Shown here: piece by piece, positions 11,277-17,292 of the stretch
Layout: each line of letters starts with the position of its first letter
Position numbering within the stretch: position 1 is the first letter of the stretch
DNA from: Candidatus Zixiibacteriota bacterium
GTDB taxonomy: Bacteria > Zixibacteria > MSB-5A5 > GN15 > JACZUZ01
Assembly (NCBI GenBank): GCA_022563625.1
Contig: JADFNA010000002.1
Span: 1 to 17,671, forward strand
DNA: 17,671 nt
Direction of reading: 5' to 3'
Position numbers and translations under genes: made by a program
Notes under the pieces: generated by a model
The model's database searches: none
Told to the model about the DNA's origin: nothing
The model's input: the letters and a program-made list of their open reading frames with translations, nothing else

Positions 11277-11786
11277 ATGACCAACAGCAAGACAGACCAA
11301 CAAGAGCGATTGACAGACGCCGAAGCCGCCTATCATCGAGGACAGTTGCATCACAGCAACCGCCGCTTTGATTCAGCGCTCGAAGATTTTCAGGCAGCCT
11401 GCAAGCTTGATCCGGAAAGCGACCGCTATCTGTTCAAAGTCGCCGCAGCCTATCATAACACCGGACAATTTCAGGAGGCCGCAGATTCATACACCCGTTT
11501 GATTGAGATTCTGGAAGACAAGCCGTTCAAGGAGCAGTTGCTGTTAGCCTTTGCTTACAAAGGCGGCAACCTGGCCAGACTCGGCCGTTTCGATGAGGCC
11601 GAAGAACTAATCGAACGTGCGCTGGAGATGGACTCAGTCAGCCCGATCGGCCTGGCCATGAAAGGCCAGTTATTTTTGTCACAGGGCAAGAACTCCGAAG
11701 CGCTAGAGTTCATCCGCCGAGCCCTGGAAATCGACCCCGAAAACAAAATAGTAAACGCCCTGCGCGAAATCGCGCTGAAGGGATGA
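11277..11786 (+). CDS. TPR-repeat protein
   Basis: A 169-residue protein made almost entirely of tetratricopeptide repeats. Units are visible around AEAAYHRGQLHHSNRRFDSA, VAAAYHNTGQFQEAADSYTR, AYKGGNLARLGRFDEAEELI, and AMKGQLFLSQGKNSEALEFI, each closing with a [FY]-x-x-A-x-x-L-D-P type ending (ACKLDPES, ALEMDS, ALEIDPEN). So about four repeats and no signal peptide or TM segment; a cytosolic adaptor is likely, partner unknown. ATG 11277 has GAGGA nine bases upstream. It is transcribed divergently from obgE across 136 bases. Composition and codon use look like the core genome rather than the AT-rich islet that follows. Confidence 0.85.
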   Translation: MTNSKTDQQERLTDAEAAYHRGQLHHSNRRFDSALEDFQAACKLDPESDRYLFKVAAAYHNTGQFQEAADSYTRLIEILEDKPFKEQLLLAFAYKGGNLARLGRFDEAEELIERALEMDSVSPIGLAMKGQLFLSQGKNSEALEFIRRALEIDPENKIVNALREIALKG

Positions 11787-11821
11787 CGAACTTATGATAC
11801 TTGCGTTTGTGTTTCAGCGGC

Positions 11822-11870
11822 GTAGGTCAGAATCCCCAAAGAGAACTTCAGTTCTCGACGGGTTCTGACA
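11822..11870. repeat. GTAG-headed palindromic (REP-like) element R1
   Basis: Starts GTAGGTCAGAATCCCC and ends CGGGTTCTGACA. The outer arms 11826-11835 and 11860-11869 are inverted copies with one mismatch. The inner palindrome 11841-11856 (GAGAACTTCAGTTCTC) is perfect, with a 7-bp stem and 2-base loop. The 5' GTAG tetranucleotide next to a hairpin is the hallmark of REP sequences mobilised by RAYT (Y1-type) transposases. It lies 35 bases after the TPR gene stop, so it could also act at that transcript's 3' end, though there is no T-tract. Confidence 0.7.
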
Positions 11871-11960
11871 TTTATCAATGGATTTGAATATTTACTTTGG
11901 AAGAGAGTGGGTAGGATAAAGGCTGGTGCCCGGGACTGTTATTGTGGTGAGCAAAGTTTA

Positions 11961-12036
11961 GTAGGTCAAGAGGCCTGTCCTTCTGACTTTTCGTTGGTAG
12001 ATAAACTATGTCAGGAGCACAGGGCTACTGACCTAC
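11961..12036. repeat. GTAGGTCA...TGACCTAC palindromic (REP-like) element R2
   Basis: The ends are perfect inverted octamers (11961-11968 and 12029-12036). Comparing the first 27 bases with the reverse complement of the last 27 gives 22 identities by hand count, so the element folds as one imperfect hairpin with a loop of about 22 bases. It shares the GTAGGTCA start with R1. It sits at the left edge of the AT-rich islet, just before the transposase relic. The 303 bases from 11787 to 12089 contain R1 and R2 and no gene that I can support. Confidence 0.7.
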
Positions 12037-12046
12037 AAACTCGAAG

Positions 12047-12283
12047 TTGAGACGTGGTTTTGTAGCTTTGGCATGTCAGAAAGGAGTCTATGATGAATGC
12101 CAGAGGAAGCCAGAGTCCGGAGTCGGTGGTCAAAGAGATCCGTCGAAATACTATCTTAATATCGGCTTGACTAATGGGGAATACTACAGAGATTTCCAAC
12201 TAAAAACTATTGACGCAAGCCAATTTGTTCCTGTATCTTTCGAATGCAGTAGAATTTTGCCTACTAATGTAAACTACACTTGA
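12047..12283 (+). CDS. Possible gene fragment of unknown function
   Basis: A 78-codon frame from a TTG at 12047. Its first half runs through the transposase relic in another frame and is not credible. Its second half, from about 12146 (KYYLNIGLTNGEYYRDFQL to NVNYT), has normal protein composition and ends 18 bases before the symporter gene. It may be the 3' remnant of a gene truncated at the same junction. I recognise no family. There is no ribosome site before the TTG. Confidence 0.2.
   Translation: MRRGFVALACQKGVYDECQRKPESGVGGQRDPSKYYLNIGLTNGEYYRDFQLKTIDASQFVPVSFECSRILPTNVNYT
12090..12170 (+). pseudogene. Relic of IS3-family transposase OrfA N-terminus
   Basis: AAGGAG lies three bases before an ATGATG pair at 12090. 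The frame reads MMNARGSQSPESVVKEIRRNT and then stops at TGA after ILISA. The segment SQSPESVVKEIRRNT resembles the start of a well-populated IS3-type OrfA (pattern [ST]PEQ[IV]VKEIRR[AN]TRKK, followed by a helix-turn-helix). The expected continuation is missing after RRNT, so the homology is cut off at about 12150. This is from memory of the family, without alignment. It suggests a decayed IS end or a recombination junction at the islet's left border. Confidence 0.45.
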
Positions 12284-12301
12284 TCAAACGGGAATGACAA
12301 A

Positions 12302-13828
12302 ATGAGGACTTTCTTATCACCCGACGCATTCGTAATGACATGCGTAGTTGTTGTTCTCTTTTTCTTCTTATTCAGAGCGGCCGTCTCTCGCTTGGCTGCT
12401 AGCGGAAAACCCAAAGAGACGGCTTTCAATGATTTTCTGTTTGCATCAAAAGAGCTTGGAATTCGCGACATTAGAGAATCTATGGCCGCCACTTATTGTG
12501 CCTTTGCAACTGTTTTTTTTTGGTTCATCGCGTTAGGTAACACTTACAGTTGGCTGCTTTTCCTAATTCCGGTTTTTCTGTATTTGGGCAATGAACTTTT
12601 TATATGGGTAGTTCAAAAAGGCGGCATTGAACTTGGACAATATTCCACCATCGGTACCTATGTTAGGTCCAAGACCAGCTACAAGCTCCTTCACTATGTA
12701 TTTGATTGGATTATTGTCGTATTTCTGTTTTCTACATTACTCGTTGAAATTGTTATCGGTTCAGGAATTCTTGCTTCGATGATGCCAAATGCTCCTGGAG
12801 ACCAACTCTTCTTTGTTATTCTTCTTTCTGTTCTTGTTATCGGATACGTTATAGTTGGTGGCTTTAGAGCTGTTATCTTGAGCGATGCGGTTCAATTGTA
12901 CCTGACAATTGCTGCCATAACAGCCCTTTTGGTTTTTTCGATATTCTATCTGCCTAATCCACAGAGCGCAGGAACTTATCTTTATACTCCGGATGTGAAC
13001 GTGTATGCACTCTTCGCCTTTGTAATCAGTGTAGTCGTTGTTCAGTTTCTTGGACCTCTATGCCAATTGCAGAACTGGCAAAGAATAGCAAGTTCCGCTG
13101 AACAGAAAACTGCTCTTCGTGGCCACCGACAAGGGGCAATATTGGGAGCTTCAGTGTGGGCTGTGATGATAATCTGTGCATTGATTCTGTATGTCAAACT
13201 TGAAGGTACCGTTAGCTTCGATGCAATTTTCTCACAAATGAAAACTACCGGCGTATTTCCGGCTTATGCACTATATCCACTGCTCTTTGTCGGTTTTGTT
13301 GCGGCGATGATATCAACTGCGGACAGTGCTATAGCTGCTTTTTACCTGTTTCTTTACGACGGATTAAGAAGAAGGAAAGAATCAAGACCAGGAGAGAAAT
13401 TCATTCCTACTATCAAGCATCATATCTTAACCGGTGCCTTGCTCTTTGTGTCAATATTGATAATCTATCTAATTACTCAGACTAGAATTCAGTCATTTGT
13501 GATTTCTATTATTTACTTTTTATTCAATCAGCTTCTTGTCCTCTTTCCTGTATTACTTTTCTTAGTGGTAGAAGCGCAATTAAAGCGTAAGATAAGTTCA
13601 GGCAATACTCCTGGAAGCATTCACCATAAGTTTGAGAGAAATCAAACGCTCGCATTAGTAATTGGTTGGATAACAGTTCTTGTAATGACAGGGATTGGTT
13701 ACTTCAGTGATAGCTTAAATTGGATAATGTATGCCTCTGGAGGTGGTGTTTTGATGGTGACGCTCGTTATGATACCTTCAATAGCCAAGTTGTATGAACT
13801 CCGATCCCAAAATCAGAGTCAAGTATAG
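12302..13828 (+). CDS. Sodium:solute symporter (SSS/SLC5) family protein
   Basis: A 508-residue integral membrane protein with about 13 hydrophobic segments, matching the SSS topology and length. Family features: NDFLFASKELG (44-54, the usual DFFLAGRxLG), QYSTIGTYVRSK, GGFRAVILSDAVQ (186-198, the GGL-AV--TD-xQ motif), QLQNWQRIASS (the QR--A-- motif), and AAMISTADSAI (335-344), whose Ser/Thr side chains correspond to the Na2 sodium site of vSGLT-type transporters. The substrate cannot be deduced; the family carries sugars, proline, pantothenate, acetate, urea and more, and some members are sensors. The start ATG follows GGGAA by eight bases. Clearly AT-rich compared with both flanks, suggesting transfer. 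A small membrane protein follows 10 bases later. Confidence 0.82.
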   Translation: MRTFLSPDAFVMTCVVVVLFFFLFRAAVSRLAASGKPKETAFNDFLFASKELGIRDIRESMAATYCAFATVFFWFIALGNTYSWLLFLIPVFLYLGNELFIWVVQKGGIELGQYSTIGTYVRSKTSYKLLHYVFDWIIVVFLFSTLLVEIVIGSGILASMMPNAPGDQLFFVILLSVLVIGYVIVGGFRAVILSDAVQLYLTIAAITALLVFSIFYLPNPQSAGTYLYTPDVNVYALFAFVISVVVVQFLGPLCQLQNWQRIASSAEQKTALRGHRQGAILGASVWAVMIICALILYVKLEGTVSFDAIFSQMKTTGVFPAYALYPLLFVGFVAAMISTADSAIAAFYLFLYDGLRRRKESRPGEKFIPTIKHHILTGALLFVSILIIYLITQTRIQSFVISIIYFLFNQLLVLFPVLLFLVVEAQLKRKISSGNTPGSIHHKFERNQTLALVIGWITVLVMTGIGYFSDSLNWIMYASGGGVLMVTLVMIPSIAKLYELRSQNQSQV

Positions 13829-13838
13829 GTCGTTCAAT

Positions 13839-14351
13839 ATGGAACTTAAAGAATTGCTCGTGTTTGTAGTAGCCTTATGGGCTGTATACTTAGTTGTTCT
13901 TTCGAAAAGTTTTGGTACACCACTTAGTATAAAACGCAATATTCTAAAATCTTGGACTGGTTCGCAATTGCCCGCAGAGACCAAAGATATAAGAGGTATC
14001 CAATATATTGCATTTGGCTTGGAAAGTTACAAGAAAGTACCTTGGATATTAAGGTCGGTTAGACTTGAATATACAAGTTACAAGTGGATACTGGGACTTG
14101 GATTGATTTCCTTTTTAGTGTTTCTTGGACTTGGCGTATTCACAGCTTATGTTTCTTGGCAAACTATTGGTTCCGATCAAGCTGAAATACCGAATGTGCG
14201 TGCCCAAATCCTAGTTACAGGACATATCGTTGTGTTAATTCTAAACGTCGGCCTTCTATCCATTTATAGATACTTTGAAAGTCGCTTCGCGCACCATATC
14301 TACATTATTGATGAAAACGGAGAACGCATTCGTAAGGAGGCTGAAGAGTGA
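13839..14351 (+). CDS. Small three-TM membrane protein, unknown, paired with the symporter
   Basis: 170 residues from ATG 13839. Hydrophobic segments: LLVFVVALWAVYLVVLS at the N-terminus, WILGLGLISFLVFLGLGVF in the middle, and ILVTGHIVVLILNVGLLSIYRYF near the C-terminus, then a charged tail rich in Glu/Arg/Lys. Between TM1 and TM2 there is a ~60-residue polar loop. I recognise no family. The frame is open back to ATG 13794, but that would overlap the symporter by 35 bases and has no ribosome site; 13839 puts the gene 10 bases after the symporter stop, with only a weak AGG upstream. Same AT-rich composition as the symporter, so both probably came together and are cotranscribed. It could be an accessory subunit, but this is inference from position only. 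Confidence 0.65.
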   Translation: MELKELLVFVVALWAVYLVVLSKSFGTPLSIKRNILKSWTGSQLPAETKDIRGIQYIAFGLESYKKVPWILRSVRLEYTSYKWILGLGLISFLVFLGLGVFTAYVSWQTIGSDQAEIPNVRAQILVTGHIVVLILNVGLLSIYRYFESRFAHHIYIIDENGERIRKEAEE

Positions 14352-14449
14352 CCTGTCCCCCTTTAATTATCGCACAAGTTGGTTCGGTCCTAGCATAGGT
14401 GGACTTGCCTTCATCTTTGGTCCAGTTTGAATGAGAATTTTGCGGCAGG

Positions 14450-14471
14450 GTAGCCCGGACGTCCGTCCGGG
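14450..14471 (+). repeat. GTAG-headed perfect hairpin (REP-like) element R3
   Basis: GTAG at 14450-14453 is followed directly by CCCGGACG (14454-14461), a 2-base TC loop and CGTCCGGG (14464-14471): a perfect 8-bp GC-rich stem. GTAG plus adjacent short hairpin is the textbook layout of a REP sequence. It sits 98 bases after the small membrane protein's stop codon. No T-run follows, so a terminator role is doubtful. Confidence 0.75.
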
Positions 14472-14583
14472 TTTCATACGTCCCTGAGACAAAAACCAGA
14501 ATCCACTGTCACTCTCTTCGCAAAATTACTACCATCCACATGCAGATTGTGAAGCAGCCCCATTAGTAAAAGGAGCTAAACAC

Positions 14584-14670
14584 ATGTCCGTCAACCACCA
14601 ACAACTAATTGCAAAGCGCTATAACGCCCAAGAGTCAATTCGCGCCGACACTATCAGCAAAACGTCTTGA
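14584..14670 (+). CDS. Small ORF with strong ribosome site, unknown
   Basis: A 28-codon frame (MSVNHQQLIAKRYNAQESIR and eight more residues, then TGA). AAGGAG lies eight bases before the ATG, better than for many real genes in the window. The peptide is polar and looks like the first helix of a longer protein cut short; another frame stays open beyond the TGA to 14809, so a frameshifted remnant is possible. I recognise no family. It lies in a 568-base stretch (14352-14919) that otherwise holds repeats R3 and R4 and nothing else I can support. Confidence 0.3.
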   Translation: MSVNHQQLIAKRYNAQESIRADTISKTS

Positions 14671-14749
14671 AACCGAAAAAAACAGCCCCTCCGAAAAAAA
14701 CATTAACCCAACAAACCCATTTCCCACATGGGAGATTGACGATAAAATT

Positions 14750-14914
14750 GTAGGGCAGAACCCCACAGAGAGAGCATGGGCGCCCCACCGCTTGCGGTGG
14801 GATAAGTGAAAGTCTCTCTTCTTGATTCGACGGTGATGTTAAATCAGAACATTGCCAACTAATCCCACCGCAAGCGGTGGGGCGCCGAACACTCGGCGGG
14901 TTCTGACAATCTAC
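14750..14914. repeat. 165-bp nested inverted-repeat (paired REP / BIME-like) element R4
   Basis: The ends are GTAG (14750-14753) and CTAC (14911-14914). Just inside, GGCAGAACCC (14754-14763) is matched in inverse by GGGTTCTGAC (14898-14907) with one mismatch. Further in, 14779-14802 and 14863-14886 are perfect 24-base inverted copies 60 bases apart. Each copy contains its own perfect hairpin: CCCACCGC-TT-GCGGTGGG on the left and CCCACCGC-AA-GCGGTGGG on the right. The unit can fold either as two small hairpins or as one long stem. It stops five bases short of the dacA stop codon (14920-14922), so it forms the 3' end of the dacA message. It shares its 12-base right end with R1 (11859-11870). 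Confidence 0.8.
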
Positions 14915-14919
14915 GCGTG

Positions 14920-15684
14920 TCAACTAGTCAAATAATTCGCCAGTGTCTCGCGGAAATCGTTGCGGTGGATGTCGCGTTCTAGTTTTCCGTCGGCGGCGAT
15001 TGAAATCTGGCCGGTTTCTTCGGAGGTAATCACGGCGATCGCATCAGACAACTCGGTGATACCGATACCCGCCTTGTGGCGCATGCCATACAGTTTGCGG
15101 TAAGCCGGATTTTGTGTTAAGGGCAATGTGGCGGCTGCCGCGGCGATTTGACCGGCCGAGGAAACAATCACCGCGCCGTCATGAAGCGGCGTGTATCCGG
15201 TAAAAAGTGTCGTGATCAGCTCCACCGAAAAGCGGGCGTTCATTTCCTTGCCCGTTTCAACATATTCACGCAATCCCACTCGGCGCTCAATCACCATCAA
15301 CCCGCCGTATTTCAGTTCGGCCAGACGCACCGCCGCGCGCGAGATTTCTTCGATTAAATGCCGCCCGGCGACATTACTAAACGGTCTGAGCGGCCCGGAC
15401 AGGCCAATGCTCGCCAGCACACCCCGCAATTCCGGCTGAAACAGAATCACCAGCGCCAGTAGTCCAAATGTTGTCAGATTAGCGAATATCCAGCTCAGCG
15501 CTTCCAGCTGAAACCAGTAAGCAAGTATCGCCAGACCGACCAGCAGGGCCAGTCCGACCGCCATCTGCGCTGTGCGTGTAACGCGAATCAACACAAACAA
15601 CTTGTAAATCAAAACGCTGACAATCACAATATCAACCACATCCGCCAGGCGGAATGACAGAAAGCCTATTTTGAACAGTTCCAT
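14920..15684 (-). CDS. dacA: Diadenylate cyclase, CdaA/DacA type
   Basis: Condenses two ATP to c-di-AMP, a second messenger for potassium, osmotic and cell-wall control. 254 residues. Three N-terminal TM segments (about 14-34, 40-58, 64-83) match CdaA. The DAC domain holds the motif LHDGAVIV (DGA at 169-171) and MRHKAGIGITE at 201-211. The second catalytic motif is RHK (202-204) where the family usually has RHR. ILFQPELRGVLASIG and ISIAADGKLERD are also typical. It starts 16 bases after folP and is the last gene of ftsH-folE-folP-dacA. The usual next genes, cdaR (ybbR) and glmM, are absent; repeat R4 follows directly. Confidence 0.95.
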   Translation of the reverse strand: MELFKIGFLSFRLADVVDIVIVSVLIYKLFVLIRVTRTAQMAVGLALLVGLAILAYWFQLEALSWIFANLTTFGLLALVILFQPELRGVLASIGLSGPLRPFSNVAGRHLIEEISRAAVRLAELKYGGLMVIERRVGLREYVETGKEMNARFSVELITTLFTGYTPLHDGAVIVSSAGQIAAAAATLPLTQNPAYRKLYGMRHKAGIGITELSDAIAVITSEETGQISIAADGKLERDIHRNDFRETLANYLTS

Positions 15685-15700
15685 CTCAGCGCCGTTTCAA

Positions 15701-16582
15701 TCAATTACTCAATCTTATGGCCCGCTGCACGCGCACAGCCTGAACAGTCTGGGCCACATCATGCGCGCGCACAATGTTCGCCCCGCGCCGCACAGCTTCC
15801 AGCGCCGAAGCCAGCGACCCGCCCAGGCGGTCCGAGGTCCCGGAAAGTTTGCCGACGAATGATTTGCGCGAGGCGCCAATCATCATCGGACAATCTAATC
15901 CAACAAAGCGTTCGAATTTATTTAACAATGCCAGATTGTGTTCAAGTGATTTGCCAAATCCAATACCGGGATCAATAACCAGGCGTTCGCGGGAAATGCC
16001 GGACCGGCGGCACACTTGAATGCGCATTGCCAGAAAATCATATACTTCCGTGACGACATCCGCGTACTCCGGGCGCCTCTGCATGTCTGGCGGCGTCCCC
16101 TGCATATGCATCAACACATACCCGGCGCTGCGCTTTGCAACCAGTGGAAGCATGTCATCGTCCATCAACCCGGCGGAAATATCATTTATCATATCGGCCC
16201 CGCTATTCAGGGCAGCTCTGGCGACAGATGATTTCGTCGTGTCAACAGAGATGATGATGTCACTTGAGGACCGCAGGCGCTCGACAACCGGAATAACCCG
16301 GCGCAATTCCTCTGATTCAGAAATCTGTTCAGCGCCGGGCCGGCTGGATTCGCCGCCTATATCTACTATTTTCGCGCCTTCTTCGATTATTTCCAGCGTC
16401 CGCCTGTGCGCGTCCTCGGCGCACAGATACAACCCGCCGTCGGAAAAGGAGTCCGGCGTGACATTCAGTACGCCCATGACAACAGGTTGTGACAGATCAA
16501 GCGCGCGCCCGGAACCAAAGCGCAGTTCTGTAACACAGCCTCTATCAATCGGAGTGTCAGATGTATATGGTGCGGTAGGCAT
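15701..16582 (-). CDS. folP: Dihydropteroate synthase
   Basis: Joins p-aminobenzoate to 6-hydroxymethyl-dihydropterin pyrophosphate in folate synthesis; sulfonamide target. 293 residues, TIM-barrel family. Motifs: VMGVLNVTPDSFSDGG (35-50), DIGGESSRPGA (74-84, Ser replacing the common Thr of GESTRPG), ISVDTTKSSVA, GADMINDISA, MHMQGTPPDMQ, VIDPGIGFGKS, IGASRKSFVG and the terminal IVRAHDV. All pterin- and phosphate-binding elements are intact. AGGT lies eight bases before ATG 16582. It starts 22 bases after folE, so both folate genes are likely cotranscribed. Confidence 0.97.
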   Translation of the reverse strand: MPTAPYTSDTPIDRGCVTELRFGSGRALDLSQPVVMGVLNVTPDSFSDGGLYLCAEDAHRRTLEIIEEGAKIVDIGGESSRPGAEQISESEELRRVIPVVERLRSSSDIIISVDTTKSSVARAALNSGADMINDISAGLMDDDMLPLVAKRSAGYVLMHMQGTPPDMQRRPEYADVVTEVYDFLAMRIQVCRRSGISRERLVIDPGIGFGKSLEHNLALLNKFERFVGLDCPMMIGASRKSFVGKLSGTSDRLGGSLASALEAVRRGANIVRAHDVAQTVQAVRVQRAIRLSN

Positions 16583-16604
16583 CGCGTGTTACCTGCTTCT
16601 CGTA

Positions 16605-17168
16605 TTACGGCGAGCCTTTAATCAGCGCGAACGCTTCGGCCCGTGTTGCATCGCGGCGCATGCCGCCGCGAATCGCGCTGGTGATTGTTCTCGAACCGGG
16701 TTTTTTCACACCGCGCATAGTCATGCATAAATGTTCGGCCTCCATCACCACCAGCGTCGCAATCGGCTTTAGCTTTTTTTCGAGAAAATCAGCGATCTCG
16801 CCGGTCAGGCGTTCCTGAATCTGCGGCCGCCTGGCCAGGGTGTCCAATACTCGGGTCAGCGTCGAAAACCCGGTTGTGCGATGGTTTCGCGGGATAGAGC
16901 AAAAATGCGCCTTGCCGAAAAACGGCAGCAGGTGATGTTCACACAGGGAGAAAAAGGTTATGTCTTTGACAACTATCATTTCTTCGTGGTTGACGACATT
17001 ATAGAGGCGAAAGTCGATTTCATCGACAGTGTCTACCAATCCGGAAAACGCCTCGGCGTAAAAATCCGCCAAACGTTCAGGGGTGCGTACCAAACCCTCC
17101 CGGCCGGGGTCGTCGCCGATCCCTTCCAACACCTGTCTGAATCCCTCAATTATTTTTTTTCGATCCAT
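16605..17168 (-). CDS. folE: GTP cyclohydrolase I (type IA)
   Basis: Converts GTP to 7,8-dihydroneopterin triphosphate, first step of folate (and pterin) synthesis. 187 residues, usual for the bacterial form. Seen: GREGLVRTPERLADFY, the zinc site SLCEHHLLPFFGKAHF (ligands Cys76 and His79) and HLCMTMRGVKKPGS (third ligand Cys148), plus the substrate-contact segment LARRPQIQERLT. The zinc site is complete, so this is the zinc-dependent enzyme. The ATG at 17168 is preceded by a weak GGAA. A strong terminator separates it from ftsH, so it probably has its own promoter within 17169-17221, though I could not identify one. Confidence 0.97.
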   Translation of the reverse strand: MDRKKIIEGFRQVLEGIGDDPGREGLVRTPERLADFYAEAFSGLVDTVDEIDFRLYNVVNHEEMIVVKDITFFSLCEHHLLPFFGKAHFCSIPRNHRTTGFSTLTRVLDTLARRPQIQERLTGEIADFLEKKLKPIATLVVMEAEHLCMTMRGVKKPGSRTITSAIRGGMRRDATRAEAFALIKGSP

Positions 17169-17221
17169 AAATCTTGAATTCCGGCTTTCTTTGACAGAAG
17201 TTTTCCGCTGCCAAAAAGATA

Positions 17222-17251
17222 ACGGCGGTTGAGTGAAAACTCAACCGCCGT
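17222..17251 (-). terminator. Rho-independent terminator after ftsH
   Basis: ACGGCGGTTGAG (17222-17233) and CTCAACCGCCGT (17240-17251) form a perfect 12-bp stem with a 6-base loop. Read on the minus strand, the stem is followed by TTATCTTTTTGG, a U-rich tail. It lies 41 bases downstream of the ftsH stop codon and before folE, so it should end most ftsH transcripts. Confidence 0.85.
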
Positions 17252-17292
17252 AGTGAAACTTCGGGTAATTTGTTTGAGATACTGGATTTTGC

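Larger units (their letters stand above)
12040..14351. other. AT-rich accessory islet between repeat clusters
   Basis: Base composition changes sharply: 12721-12780 holds 20 G+C in 60 by hand count against 35 in 60 at 7141-7200. Genes here are on the plus strand, against the minus-strand housekeeping genes on the right. The islet is bordered by GTAG-type palindromes at 11822-12036 and 14450-14914 and by a transposase relic at its left end. No integrase, tRNA or clear target-site duplication is seen, so the mode of entry is unknown. Boundaries are approximate. Confidence 0.6.

Noticed and set aside
14609-14809. Plus-strand 66-codon frame running into repeat R4
   Set aside because: Its end is encoded by the palindromic repeat and it lacks a ribosome site; at most it is the frameshifted tail of the small ORF at 14584.
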